Source: Acidiferrobacteraceae bacterium (GTDB lineage: Bacteria > Pseudomonadota > Gammaproteobacteria > Arenicellales > UBA868). Taken from it: DNA of 54,774 nt. Below the pieces are notes generated by a model, which saw only the letters and a list, made by a program, of their open reading frames with translations, searched no databases and was not told where the DNA came from. How positions within the stretch are numbered: the stretch's first letter is position 1; every line of letters begins with the position of its first letter. The stretch lies in the NCBI GenBank assembly GCA_018698075.1, contig JABINT010000012.1, positions 1 through 54,774 of the forward strand, read 5' to 3'. Of the stretch, positions 1-9,221 are shown one piece after another. The position numbers and the translations under genes are program-made.

Positions 1-323
1 AAGGCTTCACCACCGCGGTTCCAGCAGGAAATTTTGACTTCTCCTTGGTAGTCGCTGTCGATGAGTCCCACCAGGTTACCCAGAACAATGCCATGCTTGT
101 GGCCCAGTCCCGAGCGGGGCAGCAGCACCGCAGCATGAGACGGATCACCAATATGAATCGCTATGCCGCTGGGAATCAACTCGCACTGGCCTGGTGTGAT
201 TGTCAGCGGGGCGTCAAGGCAGGCAACGAGGTCGATACCTGCCGAACCTTGTGTGGCATATGCCGGAAAGGCAAATTCCCCGCCCAGGCGTTTGTCGATG
301 ACTTTAAGCTGGATTTTTTGCAT
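1..323 (-). CDS. dut: Deoxyuridine 5'-triphosphate nucleotidohydrolase (dUTPase), C-terminus beyond window
   Basis: Hydrolyses dUTP to dUMP and pyrophosphate, keeping uracil out of DNA and supplying dUMP for thymidylate synthesis. The visible 107 residues start at an ATG (323-321) and contain three of the five family motifs: GSAGIDL near residue 28, [10 protein letters not shown] near 71 and [10 protein letters not shown] near 87. The gene runs off the left edge, so the C-terminal glycine-rich motif is not seen. Its start overlaps the end of coaBC by 20 bases on the same strand, and dut-coaBC adjacency is the classic gammaproteobacterial arrangement. Identity is secure; only the end is missing. 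Confidence 0.95.
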   Translation of the reverse strand, partial: MQKIQLKVIDKRLGGEFAFPAYATQGSAGIDLVACLDAPLTITPGQCELIPSGIAIHIGDPSHAAVLLPRSGLGHKHGIVLGNLVGLIDSDYQGEVKISCWNRGGEA

Positions 324-1512
324 GATACCGTCCCGCGATCTCTTCGACCAATCGCCTGGCAAGTTCAGCCTTGCTATCGCGGCCGAGCTCGACTTGATCG
401 TGCTGGCTGATCAGTGTCAGAGTGTTATGGTCGCTGCCGAATGGGTTGTCATCGCCGCCCACCTGATTTACCGCAATCAGGTCGAGGCGCTTGTTTTTTA
501 ACTTCTGGCGGGCATGCTCAAGGGGCTGGTCAGTCTCAGCCGCAAAGCCGACGGTAAACGGTGGATCTGGTTGCTGTGTCACCGTCGATAGGATATCGGG
601 GTTGCGCACAAATTCAACCGTAAGTGTTTGTGTGGCTTTTTTCATTTTTGTGGGCGCGACCTGTGCGGGTCGGTAGTCGACAACCGCCGCGACTCCAATA
701 AAGATATCGAACCCGGATACACTCGATTCGACCGCGCCAAGCATCTCTTTCGCCGTTGTTACATTTTTCAATTCAACCCCAGTGGGTGGCGTTATCGTGA
801 CGGGACCGCTGATCAGAGATACGCTTGCGCCGGCAAGTTTTGCCGCGTTTGCGACCGCGTAGCCCATTTTTCCGGAGCTGTGATTGGATAAACCGCGAAC
901 GGGATCAAGCGCCTCCCAAGTGGGGCCGGCCGTAACCATGACCCGAATATTCTCCAGAGGTCCCGGGTTCTGGGAATTGGTCAAGCATTCAATAAGCTCG
1001 TCCGGCTCGAGCATCCGTCCCGGACCCGTGTCCCCGCACGCCTGCGGTCCGTCGGCAGGGCCCAGTAGCGTAATGCCATCTGCCCGAAGGGTTGCCAAAT
1101 TGCGCTGGGTGGTTGGTTTTTGCCACATGGCCTGGTTCATTGCCGGCGCCAGGATTACCGGCGCCGATGTCGCCAGGCAAACGGTGCTCAACAGATCCGA
1201 AGCCAGGCCGGCGGCGAGGCGCGCAATAAAGTCAGCGCTTGCGGGAGCGACCACAATGGTGTCTGCCCAGCGTCCAAGTTCAATGTGGCCCATCCCAGAC
1301 TCAGCCTCTGGATCCAACAGAGTGTCGCGAACCGGCCGGCCGCTGAGCGCTTGCAGGGTGAGCGGAGCAATAAAGGCTTTTGCGGCCTGGGTCATAATGA
1401 CCTGCACCTGGGCCCCTTGCTTACATAGCCGGCGAACAAGCTCGGCAGATTTATAGGCGGCGATGCCGCCAGTAATGCCTACAATGAAGTGCTGATCAGC
1501 GAGACGGGACAT
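304..1512 (-). CDS. coaBC: Bifunctional phosphopantothenoylcysteine decarboxylase / phosphopantothenate-cysteine ligase
   Basis: Carries out two consecutive steps of coenzyme A synthesis: CTP-dependent joining of cysteine to 4'-phosphopantothenate, then FMN-dependent decarboxylation to 4'-phosphopantetheine. The N-terminal flavoprotein half (about residues 1-180) has the [14 protein letters not shown] start, the PAMNQAMW substrate-clamp motif and CGDTGPGRM. The C-terminal ligase half begins around [20 protein letters not shown] and includes KMKK and the FVRNPDIL segment. The length of 402 residues is usual for the fused enzyme. The ATG at 1512 is the first in frame before the flavoprotein fold. 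It overlaps dut, suggesting co-transcription and translational coupling. Confidence 0.97.
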   Translation of the reverse strand: MSRLADQHFIVGITGGIAAYKSAELVRRLCKQGAQVQVIMTQAAKAFIAPLTLQALSGRPVRDTLLDPEAESGMGHIELGRWADTIVVAPASADFIARLAAGLASDLLSTVCLATSAPVILAPAMNQAMWQKPTTQRNLATLRADGITLLGPADGPQACGDTGPGRMLEPDELIECLTNSQNPGPLENIRVMVTAGPTWEALDPVRGLSNHSSGKMGYAVANAAKLAGASVSLISGPVTITPPTGVELKNVTTAKEMLGAVESSVSGFDIFIGVAAVVDYRPAQVAPTKMKKATQTLTVEFVRNPDILSTVTQQPDPPFTVGFAAETDQPLEHARQKLKNKRLDLIAVNQVGGDDNPFGSDHNTLTLISQHDQVELGRDSKAELARRLVEEIAGRYHAKNPA

Positions 1513-1673
1513 GGTTTGAGAGTCTAACGGTTGCTGGCGTGCCGGGGAAATCTGAGGGTGTTAATGGGCTTCTTGCGCCGAAAATATAAAGATTGATCCA
1601 CTCCCCTAGGAAAAAGTATCAAAATCTGGTATAAAACGCGGCCTTTATAGGATACAGCGCGGGTATTTAAACC

Positions 1674-1910
1674 ATGGCTAGAGTTTGCCAGGTAACCGGT
1701 AAGCGGGTGATGACGGGAAACAACGTATCACACGCACATAACAAGACCAAACGGGTTTTCAAGCCGAACATTCATGATAGACGTTTTTGGGTTCCAAGCG
1801 AGAATCGCTGGGTTCGCCTACGCATATCTCATCAGGGTTTGCGGATTATAGATAAAAAGGGTATCGATACCGTGCTTGAGGAGCTTCGTGGTCGAGGCGA
1901 GAAAGTTTAA
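1674..1910 (+). CDS. rpmB: 50S ribosomal protein L28
   Basis: Structural protein of the large ribosomal subunit, 78 residues, the normal bacterial length. The start [20 protein letters not shown] and the segment [20 protein letters not shown] are characteristic of L28. It is divergent from coaBC, with a TATAAA element at about 1630-1635 that could serve as a -10 box. It is followed after 22 bases by rpmG, with which it forms the usual rpmBG pair closed by a hairpin terminator. Confidence 0.98.
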   Translation: MARVCQVTGKRVMTGNNVSHAHNKTKRVFKPNIHDRRFWVPSENRWVRLRISHQGLRIIDKKGIDTVLEELRGRGEKV

Positions 1911-1932
1911 TAAGCCAGGGGGAAATTGAATA

Positions 1933-2088
1933 ATGAGAGACAAGATCAAACTGGTATCGTCTGCAGGAACAGGCCATTACTACACGACGACCAAGAATAA
2001 GCGCAACCAGCCTGAGAAGATGGAAATTCGCAAATTCGACCCAGTGGTGCGTAAGCATGTAGCCTACAAGGAAGCCAAGATTAAGTAA
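1933..2088 (+). CDS. rpmG: 50S ribosomal protein L33
   Basis: Large-subunit ribosomal protein of 51 residues, starting [20 protein letters not shown] and ending in [13 protein letters not shown], both typical of L33. It contains no cysteines, so it is the zinc-independent type that dominates in Gammaproteobacteria. The ATG at 1933 follows an AGGGGGAAATTGAATA leader with a good ribosome binding site. It lies directly behind rpmB and before a strong terminator. The gene is short and easily missed. Confidence 0.97.
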   Translation: MRDKIKLVSSAGTGHYYTTTKNKRNQPEKMEIRKFDPVVRKHVAYKEAKIK

Positions 2089-2131
2089 ATCTGGAAGCTT
2101 GTCGGGCTAAATGCCCGAAATACATGCATAG

Positions 2132-2158
2132 AACCCTCGCGACGCGAGGGTTTTTTTT
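2132..2158 (+). terminator. Rho-independent terminator of rpmBG
   Basis: A 9-bp perfect stem AACCCTCGC / GCGAGGGTT with a GAC loop is followed by eight T residues on the plus strand. It lies 43 bases after the rpmG stop and separates rpmBG from the convergent infA. There is no T-run on the minus side, so it serves the plus-strand operon. Confidence 0.92.
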
Positions 2159-2167
2159 GGCTCGACG

Positions 2168-2386
2168 TCAGCGGGCGCGGTAGGTGATTCTCCCTTTGCT
2201 TAGATCATAAGGGGTCAATTGCACTGTGACTTTGTCGCCACGCAGGATACGGATATAGTGTTTACGCATTTTGCCCGAGATGTGGGCGATAACCACATGC
2301 CCATTTTCGAGCTCGACGCGGAACTGGGTATTAGGCAGGTTCTCCAGAACCGTGCCTTCCATTTCAATATGTTCTTCTTTTGCCAC
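2168..2386 (-). CDS. infA: Translation initiation factor IF-1
   Basis: Binds the A site of the 30S subunit during initiation; a single S1/OB-fold domain. The mature 72-residue protein is read from a GTG at 2386, giving (M)[20 protein letters not shown] and ending [10 protein letters not shown], the standard IF-1 length and sequence. The same frame is open for 43 more codons upstream, but those residues have no IF-1 counterpart, so the longer 115-residue version is rejected. A GGAGG lies 13 bases upstream of the GTG, a rather long spacing. It converges on rpmBG. Confidence 0.95.
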   Translation of the reverse strand: MAKEEHIEMEGTVLENLPNTQFRVELENGHVVIAHISGKMRKHYIRILRGDKVTVQLTPYDLSKGRITYRAR

Positions 2387-2639
2387 GCGATAAAGTGGGC
2401 CTCCGCCCGCATTTTTCTCAAGAGCGCGGAGTATACCCAAGTTCCAGACTTGCCTACAGATTGTCAGGATCTGGTGATATGTGCTTAATAACTTCGGCCC
2501 GCCGACCTGGCGCATTCCTTATATGATTTAAGGGCGCCGATCCTGTCGCACGCTAGGGTTTCGCCAACGCGCGCTTAAGGCATAATTAATGATTCTTTTT
2601 CCGGCCCTAGCTCGAAAGGGCTCTTTCCAGGACAGCGAC

Positions 2640-3368
2640 ATGGTTGAACTATTCTTCTGGCCAACGCCCAACGGGATGAAAGTCTTGATGTTCCTCACAG
2701 AAGCCGGCATGGATTACCGAATTACCTCGGTAAATATTAATGAGGGTGAGCAGTTTAGTAGTGAGTTTCTACAAATTGCACCTAACGGGCGGATACCGGC
2801 CATTATCGATCATGCCCCGATAAAATCGTCCGAGACGATCTCAATATTTGAATCTGGAGCTATCCTCATCTACCTTGCAGAGAAGGCCGGGCGGTTCTTG
2901 CCGGATTCCCTGGTCGAGCGGACGGACGTACTGCAATGGTTGATGTGGCAGATGGGTGGTCTGGGCCCAATGCTGGGTCAGAATCATCATTTCAGCCGCT
3001 ATGCTCCAGAAGAGGTGCCCTATGCGACCCGGCGGTACAGCCAGGAAACATCGCGATTGTACGCGGTGTTAGACGGGCGCCTTGCCAAGAGCGAGTTTAT
3101 CTGTGATGAGTATTCCATTGCCGATATGGCCTGCTATCCGTGGATTCTGCGTTACGAGTGGCATAAAACCGATATCGATCAATTCCCCAATGTTAAGCGA
3201 TGGCTTGAGTCGATCCGTCAACGACCCGCTGTGGTCGCGGCTTATCGGGAGGCTGAGAAAATCAATAAAGGCAAGGCGGTGACCTCAGGAGCCCAGAAAA
3301 TCCTGTTTGGCCAGGATGCAACAACCATGCGCAAGGCGATGGGTACTACGCCCGGATCGGGAAACTAA
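2640..3368 (+). CDS. Glutathione S-transferase family protein, YfcG/YghU-like
   Basis: Predicted cytosolic thioredoxin-fold enzyme using glutathione, related to the Ure2p/YfcG disulfide oxidoreductases. The N-terminal domain contains TPNGMKVLMFLTEAG (glutathione-binding Thr-Pro-Asn in place of a catalytic Tyr), NGRIPAIIDH with the cis-proline, and the ESGAILIYLAEK segment with the GSH-contacting Glu-Ser pair. The all-alpha C-terminal domain carries FICDEYSIADMACYPW, the N-capping-box motif. I chose the ATG at 2640 (242 residues) because the 17 residues encoded further upstream do not fit the family. Substrate is unknown. Confidence 0.85.
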   Translation: MVELFFWPTPNGMKVLMFLTEAGMDYRITSVNINEGEQFSSEFLQIAPNGRIPAIIDHAPIKSSETISIFESGAILIYLAEKAGRFLPDSLVERTDVLQWLMWQMGGLGPMLGQNHHFSRYAPEEVPYATRRYSQETSRLYAVLDGRLAKSEFICDEYSIADMACYPWILRYEWHKTDIDQFPNVKRWLESIRQRPAVVAAYREAEKINKGKAVTSGAQKILFGQDATTMRKAMGTTPGSGN

Positions 3369-3460
3369 AGTTTCACGCGAGCGCTTCGGTCCGCACGCGG
3401 GTCTTAAGCATTGAGATTTCCAATCAGGGCCAAAGCCTGTATCAGGTACATGGCCAACTG

Positions 3461-4840
3461 TCAGTTTTGGGTCTGCGGGAAAATAAATTTGACACAAAGG
3501 CCGGGGTCGTTGCCAGCGAGTGAGACCTGGGCGCCGTGGTGTCGGGTAACAGCGCTTACCAGGCTCAGCCCCAGCCCGTTGCCGGCACTCGAGCGGCTGG
3601 CATCTCCGCGATAAAATCTCTGGAATACCTTGTCCTGGTCTGCCTTTGCAATGCCCGGACCACTATCACATACCGACAGCACAGGTTGGCCCCCGTGATG
3701 AGATATGTTGACGTCGATAATGCCCCCGACAGGCGTGTATTTAACGGCGTTATCGAGAACGTTTGCCAAGGCCTGGAACAGCATGTCCCGGTCTGCGTGC
3801 ACCACCGGCTGGGCACCCCCCAGTAGTTTAAGTTTTTGATGTTTTTCCTCTGCCAGCGGCTCATACAGTTCGACCACATCTGTGGCCAACTGACTAAGCG
3901 CCAGTGGTTGTACATCGGTGCTGATCGATTCAGACTCAATGCGTGCAATGCGAAGCAAGGCATTAAACAGGCCCAGCAGGCGATCGGCTTCATTTATGGC
4001 CTGTTCGAGTGCCCGGGCCTGATCCGATTCCAACGCGCTTGACTCGCGCAGGGATTCAAGGCGTTGACGCAGCCGGGAAAGAGGGGTTTTGAGGTCGTGT
4101 GCAATATTGTCACTGACCTGGCGAATGCCATCCAAGAGTTCTTGGATCTGGTCCAGCATGCGATTGAGATTGTTCGATAACTGGTCGAACTCGTCACCGC
4201 GTGAGCCGACCGGCACGCGCCGGTTCAGATCTCCAGCCATGATGCGCTGACTGGTGTCGTTAATGATGTCAATTCGCGTCAGCATTCGTCGGCTGATGAA
4301 AAAACCCCCAGCCAGGCCAAGCACCAGCGTTAGAGCCACACCCCAGCCCAGTGCCGTAATGATCCGTAGGCGCGCGGCGTTGAGTTCCTGGATATCTTGT
4401 CCGACCAGCAAGCGAAAACCCCCGGCCAGTTGGAACTGTCGTGTTCGGGCCGGATGCAGCCTTGGCTTATCGAGATCACGGGTTTCCAGGTTGAAATTGA
4501 GCCAGCCATCTTGGGCAGGCGTCTTTGGCCAGCGATTGATATTGCCGACAATGACTCGACCGAGCGGGTCAGTGAGTAGATAGATAGAGGTACCGGTGGG
4601 CTGTTGCCGGTCGATCCGCTCGGAGATCAAGTGGCGTAATCCAGGCAGGCCGCGGTTCTCATAGCGCTCAGATAGGGTATTAATCTCGGCACGGATAGCG
4701 GTATCCGATTGGTCTGCCATGTAACGCACGCTAGACCAGTAGATAAAACTAAATAGCACCAGCACCGATGCGGTGAACAAAGCCACGTACAGTAGCGTAA
4801 TTCGAAAAGTGGAGCTTCTGAGAAAACTAGTCAGGTTCAC
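3461..4840 (-). CDS. Two-component sensor histidine kinase (HAMP, HisKA, HATPase)
   Basis: Inner-membrane sensor kinase partnering the response regulator directly upstream. From a GTG at 4840 the protein has 459 residues: TM1 about 13-35, a periplasmic sensor region about 36-160, TM2 about 163-184, a HAMP linker about 182-237, the dimerisation domain with phospho-acceptor His248 in the H-box DNIAHDLKTPLSRLRQ, and a HATPase domain with ALANVLDNAVKYTP (N-box), CDSGPGIA (G1) and NGLGLSLV (G2). The GTG overlaps the regulator stop by 14 bases, indicating coupling. The frame stays open 53 codons upstream inside the regulator, but those residues are not kinase-like. The signal sensed is unknown; the neighbouring HtrA protease suggests envelope stress. 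Confidence 0.92.
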   Translation of the reverse strand: MNLTSFLRSSTFRITLLYVALFTASVLVLFSFIYWSSVRYMADQSDTAIRAEINTLSERYENRGLPGLRHLISERIDRQQPTGTSIYLLTDPLGRVIVGNINRWPKTPAQDGWLNFNLETRDLDKPRLHPARTRQFQLAGGFRLLVGQDIQELNAARLRIITALGWGVALTLVLGLAGGFFISRRMLTRIDIINDTSQRIMAGDLNRRVPVGSRGDEFDQLSNNLNRMLDQIQELLDGIRQVSDNIAHDLKTPLSRLRQRLESLRESSALESDQARALEQAINEADRLLGLFNALLRIARIESESISTDVQPLALSQLATDVVELYEPLAEEKHQKLKLLGGAQPVVHADRDMLFQALANVLDNAVKYTPVGGIIDVNISHHGGQPVLSVCDSGPGIAKADQDKVFQRFYRGDASRSSAGNGLGLSLVSAVTRHHGAQVSLAGNDPGLCVKFIFPQTQN

Positions 4841-5504
4841 GTAGCATGTAACCGGCACCACGAACGGTGTGCAGCAGTTGGGTTGGAAACTCACGGTCGA
4901 TTTTGGATCGTAGCCGACTGATATGTACGTCGATGACGTTCGTCTGGGGATCAAAATGGTAGTCCCAGACGTTTTCAAGCAACATGGTTCGGGTAACAAC
5001 CTGACTGTTGTGGCGCATCAGGTATTCCAGCAGACGAAACTCCCTGGGCTGAAGCTTGATGAGTTTTCCGTCACGACGGACTTGTCGGGTCAGTACATCC
5101 ATTTCCAGATCGGCTACCTTAAACTGCGTAGTCATTACACTATGCTGGGCACGGCGGCCTAGAGCCTCGACTCGCGCGAGCAATTCCTCAAAAGCAAAAG
5201 GTTTTGGCAGGTAATCATCGCCGCCAGCCCGAAGCCCGGTGACCCGGTCTTCAAGGTCACCCAACGCGCTCAAGATCAGCACCGGTGTGTGGTTGTCCAG
5301 ATCCCGCAGATTTGCAATCACTGATAGCCCATCCATTGCTGGAAGCATGCGGTCGATGACGAGAAGATCATAGGACTCACTGGCAGCCAGGGCTAGGCCG
5401 TCCGGGCCGTTGTCCGCAGTATCTGCTAGATGACCGGCTTCCCGCAGGCCGCGGGAAACATAGCGGGCCGCCTCAGGGTCATCCTCTATCAGCAGGATAC
5501 GCAA
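4827..5504 (-). CDS. OmpR/PhoB-family response regulator
   Basis: DNA-binding response regulator of 225 residues. The receiver domain (1-115) has the acidic pocket Glu7-Asp8-Asp9, phospho-acceptor Asp51 in LLVIDRMLPAMDG, Ser79 and Lys101. A winged-helix effector domain (about 130-225) ends in RTMLLENVWDYHFDP and RLRSKIDREF...VRGAGYMLRE. The apparent start is a TTG at 5504 with no obvious ribosome binding site, so poor translation or a missed upstream element is possible. It overlaps the kinase gene by 14 bases and lies 97 bases downstream of the HtrA gene on the same strand. Confidence 0.93.
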   Translation of the reverse strand: MRILLIEDDPEAARYVSRGLREAGHLADTADNGPDGLALAASESYDLLVIDRMLPAMDGLSVIANLRDLDNHTPVLILSALGDLEDRVTGLRAGGDDYLPKPFAFEELLARVEALGRRAQHSVMTTQFKVADLEMDVLTRQVRRDGKLIKLQPREFRLLEYLMRHNSQVVTRTMLLENVWDYHFDPQTNVIDVHISRLRSKIDREFPTQLLHTVRGAGYMLREPD

Positions 5505-5559
5505 GATAACAATTTCATTTATTTTGAAGGTTCAATCCAGAAATTCTAACCGAGCAGCA

Positions 5560-5584
5560 CTGGCCGAGGGGAACCCTCGGCCAG
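5560..5584. other. Perfect 11-bp hairpin between the HtrA and response-regulator genes
   Basis: CTGGCCGAGGG pairs perfectly with CCCTCGGCCAG around a 3-base loop. It lies 18 bases after the protease stop. Neither strand has a T-run behind it, so it is not a standard terminator. It could be an RNA-processing or stability element that separates protease and two-component mRNA levels. Confidence 0.6.
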
Positions 5585-5601
5585 GGACTCAAAAGAGCAG
5601 G

Positions 5602-7134
5602 CTAACCCACCTTGATGGCGACGTAACGCTGGTCGCCGTTGCGCTCCACCAGTAGCAGAATTGCCTTGTTTTGTTGATCGGCCCGAGCGAGATCGACCTG
5701 ATTCAGAACATCTTCGGGCGTGCCCACTGGCTTTGCACCTACTTTCAAAATGATATCCCCTGGGCGAAGGCCCTTATGGGCTGCGGGGCTTTGCGGTGCT
5801 ACGTCCTGGATCAGAACGCCGTTGCCGCTATTGCCGAGTCGTTGCCGATTGGCCTCGTCGAGCATCGATAGTTTCAGACCCAGCTTGCGGGTGGGTTCTC
5901 GCTCTTGTTGGTCGAGGCTCTGGCGTGAACCCTTAAGTGGCTCCAGGGTTGCCGTTACCATCATTTCCTGGCCAGATCGCCAAACCCCGAATGACACAGG
6001 CTGGCCCGTAGGGGTTCTCGCTATCAGGCGTGGCAAGTGGCGCATCCGTTTTACCGGCTCGTTATCGAGACTCACGATAACGTCGCCGGTGCGAAGATCA
6101 CTGCGGGCGGCCGGGCTGTTTGGACTGATGCGCGATACCAGTGCGCCATGGGGTTCGCCAAGACCGAGGCTGTGGGCGATGTCGGGTCCGACTGCCTGTA
6201 TTTCGACGCCGAGCCATGCCCGTGCAACCTGTCCGCTATCACGCAACTGACTGATAACGTTCTGTGCGAGAGATGCAGGAATCGCAAAACCGATTCCAAC
6301 ACTGCCACCGTTGGGCGAAAAAATCGCCGTGTTGACGCCGATAACCTCTCCTGCATTATTGAAAAGCGGCCCTCCCGAATTGCCCCGGTTAATAGAGGCA
6401 TCGATCTGAATGTAATCTACATACGGGCCGCTGTTGATATCACGACCGCGGGCGGAAACGATTCCGGAAGTCGTAGTGCCTCCCAGGCCAAAGGGGTTGC
6501 CGATTGCAATCACCCAGTCACCGACACGGGCGTGGTCAGAATCGCCAAATGAAACATAGGGTAGCGGCTCGTTGGCGTGGATTTCCAGCAAGGCGAGGTC
6601 GGTGCGTTGGTCGCTGCCGCGAACCGTGGCGGGAAATACGCGACCGTCTTCCAGTACTACCTCAATCTCGTCAGCATTGCCGATGACATGATGATTAGTC
6701 ACTACCAGGCCTGCAGCGTCGATAATAAACCCAGATCCCAGTGAGCGGGCCTCCATGGGCCCACGCGGCCCCTTTGGAACAGTCTCGCCGAAAAACCGCT
6801 CCATGAATTCACGCATCTGCGGCTGTCCACGAAAGCCAAATTCCTGACCATGCCGTTGTGAAAATGAGTTCTCAGAATTGTCATTGTCCGGACGTGTAGA
6901 AATATGTTGTACCGTGCGGATTGAAATATTAACGACGGCGGGTCGCACGGCCTCGACCAGATCTGCAAAACCAGAGCCGGGTCCCCCAGAGACAGTCATT
7001 ACTGTGTCGGTGCCTTGCGGCAGTGCCGTGGCGGTTCGGCTTGCGTACAGTACAGCGCTGGCGGTGGCTATGGTGGCGAGGGCCACGGCTGTGACCTGGG
7101 GTGCGAGTCGGCGCAGCGTTCGTTGTTGTAGCAT
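5602..7134 (-). CDS. Periplasmic serine protease, HtrA/DegP-DegQ family, two PDZ domains
   Basis: Envelope protease/chaperone that degrades misfolded periplasmic proteins. The 510-residue protein starts with a signal-anchor-like segment (about residues 8-38), then a trypsin-like domain with catalytic His149 (VTNHHV), Asp179 (RTDLALL) and Ser253 (NRGNSGGPL). PDZ1 follows at about 280-375 and PDZ2 at about 415-505. The LA-loop-like insert around residues 78-125 is rich in Asn, Arg and Gly. All three catalytic residues are present. The ATG at 7134 is clear. Its position in front of a regulator-kinase pair resembles MucD-type or CpxRA-controlled proteases, but the regulation is inferred. Confidence 0.94.
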   Translation of the reverse strand: MLQQRTLRRLAPQVTAVALATIATASAVLYASRTATALPQGTDTVMTVSGGPGSGFADLVEAVRPAVVNISIRTVQHISTRPDNDNSENSFSQRHGQEFGFRGQPQMREFMERFFGETVPKGPRGPMEARSLGSGFIIDAAGLVVTNHHVIGNADEIEVVLEDGRVFPATVRGSDQRTDLALLEIHANEPLPYVSFGDSDHARVGDWVIAIGNPFGLGGTTTSGIVSARGRDINSGPYVDYIQIDASINRGNSGGPLFNNAGEVIGVNTAIFSPNGGSVGIGFAIPASLAQNVISQLRDSGQVARAWLGVEIQAVGPDIAHSLGLGEPHGALVSRISPNSPAARSDLRTGDVIVSLDNEPVKRMRHLPRLIARTPTGQPVSFGVWRSGQEMMVTATLEPLKGSRQSLDQQEREPTRKLGLKLSMLDEANRQRLGNSGNGVLIQDVAPQSPAAHKGLRPGDIILKVGAKPVGTPEDVLNQVDLARADQQNKAILLLVERNGDQRYVAIKVG

Positions 7135-7252
7135 GAGGCTATCTCCCTGAGTGCGGTTGCTAAGTTCCAGGGCACCTTAAGACGGCCCCCATTACCGCAA
7201 GCTAAACAAAGCATTACCGTTTGGTAATGCAATGCCGCGCTCTGGAGATTAT

Positions 7253-8380
7253 TCAGGCAAGCAGGTGTTTGAGGACCCGTTCGTATATTTGTGAAAGGTG
7301 TTCCAGGTCTTCGATGCTTACGGCTTCATCGACTTGGTGGATGGTGCGGTTAATCGGTCCCAGCTCTATAACCTGCGCTCCGGTGGGTGCGATGAACCGT
7401 CCGTCTGAGGTGCCACCGGCAGTGGAAAGAGCAGCCTGAATGCCGACGACTTCGGCGATGGCGCTTCGAGTCGCGTTGACTAATTCTCCCGGCAGGGTCT
7501 GATAGGGCAGACCCAGGGGATCCCAGTCGATGTTGAAATCCTTCGCGTGTGCTTCACAGATTGAGTCAATGGTTTCACGAATCGACTGGGCACTGGTGTC
7601 AGGACAGTGCCGTAGATTGAATCGGGCCTGGGCCTCACCGGGAATAACGTTACTGGCGCCAGTACCTCCGGTGAGGTTGGAAACCTGAAAGGTGGTCGCC
7701 GGGAAGAATTCGTTACCCTCGTCCCAGCCATGTCCCGCGAGTTGGTTAATAATGCCGAACAGCCGGTGCAGGGGGTTGTCGGCCAGGTGCGGATAAGCCA
7801 CGTGGCCCTGGATGCCGCGCACTGTCAAGGTGCCCCCCAGAGATCCCCGGCGCCCGTTCTTGATGGTATCTCCAAGATGCTGCGAACTCGTCGGCTCACC
7901 GACCAGGCACCAGTCAATTATTTCGCCTCGGGCGCTCAAGGTCTCAATAACACGTACGGTACCATCTACTGCCGGGCCTTCCTCGTCACTGGTCAGAAGT
8001 AGCGCGATCGAGCCACTGTGATCCGGATTTAGCTCGGTGAATCTCTGGCAGGCGGCGACCATTGCCGCCAGGCTACCTTTCATATCGGCAGCACCACGGC
8101 CGTGGAGTGTGTCTTCAACGACTTTGCCCTTAAAAGGCGGGTAACGCCAACTTTCTTCGGGACCCGTGGGCACCACATCGGTATGTCCGGCAAAAACGAA
8201 TAGTGGTGATGTTGAGCCGCGCCGCAGCCACAGATTGCGTACCGACCCGAAATTCATGACCTCCGGCTCAAAACCATAAGGCGCAAGAGCGCCTGCAATC
8301 AGATCCTGGCAGCCCCCATCAGTTGGAGTGACTGAGGGTCGGCGGATCAGCGTCTGGGCGAGTTTAAGGGTCGCTGGCAT
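7253..8380 (-). CDS. dapE: Succinyl-diaminopimelate desuccinylase
   Basis: Zinc-dependent hydrolase of the lysine/diaminopimelate pathway that converts N-succinyl-LL-2,6-diaminopimelate to LL-diaminopimelate and succinate. Metal-binding motifs are present: FAGHTDVVPTGP near residue 60, GRGAADMKGS near 92 and the catalytic SDEEGPAVDGT near 125-135. The C-terminal GGTSDGRFIA is also typical. I start at the ATG at 8380 (375 residues, identical to the usual length), which has AGGA seven bases upstream. A TTG five codons earlier is possible. It sits as the last gene of a long minus-strand run behind amino acid transporter genes. Confidence 0.95.
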   Translation of the reverse strand: MPATLKLAQTLIRRPSVTPTDGGCQDLIAGALAPYGFEPEVMNFGSVRNLWLRRGSTSPLFVFAGHTDVVPTGPEESWRYPPFKGKVVEDTLHGRGAADMKGSLAAMVAACQRFTELNPDHSGSIALLLTSDEEGPAVDGTVRVIETLSARGEIIDWCLVGEPTSSQHLGDTIKNGRRGSLGGTLTVRGIQGHVAYPHLADNPLHRLFGIINQLAGHGWDEGNEFFPATTFQVSNLTGGTGASNVIPGEAQARFNLRHCPDTSAQSIRETIDSICEAHAKDFNIDWDPLGLPYQTLPGELVNATRSAIAEVVGIQAALSTAGGTSDGRFIAPTGAQVIELGPINRTIHQVDEAVSIEDLEHLSQIYERVLKHLLA

Positions 8381-8447
8381 CTGGGATCCTGGCAAGCTGA
8401 CGGTAAGGTAAGGGCATACGGTTAAGACAATATTTTACATGTCCACT

Positions 8448-9221
8448 TCAGGCATCGGCAGTATCACGGGGCCGCAGATGACCCAGCCAGCGTTTCTCCC
8501 AGAGTCTAAATCCAGTACTGATAAAAAATACCAGCACCATGTAAAAGACCATGGCAGTGACAAAGCCTTCATAGGCCAGGTAGTAGCGGCCGTTCAGCCA
8601 GCGCCCCACGCCGAGAATATCCTGAAGGGTGATAGTGCTGAGCACAACCGAGCTGTGCAGCATGAAGATCACTTCGTTGGAGTAGGCAGGCAGGGCCCGG
8701 CGAAACGCACTGGGCAATACAATTCGCCAGATCATGCGGGCCTGTGACATACCGCAGGCCCGGGCGGCTTCGATCTCTCCCTTGGGTGTATTTTCGATAG
8801 CACCGCGCAGGAATTCCGTGGTGTAACCAGCGGTATTGAGGCTGAAGGTGATCAGTGCGCACCACCAGGCGTTGGATAGGATCGGTCCCCACAGAAAGCT
8901 CTCACGAACGACGTCAAACTGGGCAAGGCCGTAATAGACCAGATAGGTCTGAACCAGAAGTGGTGTGCCCCGAAAGAAATAAGTAAAGCCCCAGATAGGA
9001 CCGTTGAACCATGGAGTGCGGTAAGCCCGGGCGATGGCCAGCGGCACGGCCATAACGCCCCCGATCAACAGGGATAGGATAGTGATCTCAAGAGTCAGCA
9101 GCGCGCCAAAAAAGAATTTGTCTATATGGTCAGCCACCAGCATGAAATCCAGTGGTGAATGGTTCTCGCTGATATAAACGAGATACTCGAAGAAAGTCCG
9201 TTCTTGCTCTGCCATTGCCAT
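8448..9221 (-). CDS. Polar amino acid ABC transporter permease (HisM/ArtM type)
   Basis: One of two inner-membrane subunits of a polar amino acid importer. The 257 residues form about five transmembrane segments of the His/Glu/Gln/Arg permease family. The EAA loop contacting the ATPase reads EIEAARACGMSQARMIWRIVLP at about residues 160-181. The N-terminal 40 residues are an extra hydrophilic stretch before TM1. The start ATG shares one base with the stop of the partner permease gene upstream, so the two are translationally coupled. Substrate cannot be read from sequence; a basic amino acid is plausible. Confidence 0.92.
   Translation of the reverse strand: MAMAEQERTFFEYLVYISENHSPLDFMLVADHIDKFFFGALLTLEITILSLLIGGVMAVPLAIARAYRTPWFNGPIWGFTYFFRGTPLLVQTYLVYYGLAQFDVVRESFLWGPILSNAWWCALITFSLNTAGYTTEFLRGAIENTPKGEIEAARACGMSQARMIWRIVLPSAFRRALPAYSNEVIFMLHSSVVLSTITLQDILGVGRWLNGRYYLAYEGFVTAMVFYMVLVFFISTGFRLWEKRWLGHLRPRDTADA

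Noticed and set aside
884-1456. 190-codon plus-strand ORF antisense to coaBC
   Set aside because: It is a shadow of the coaBC frame. The minus-strand protein is a full-length recognised enzyme.
2168-2515. IF-1 with a 43-residue N-terminal extension
   Set aside because: The extension has no counterpart in IF-1, and the GTG at 2386 gives the exact standard length and sequence.
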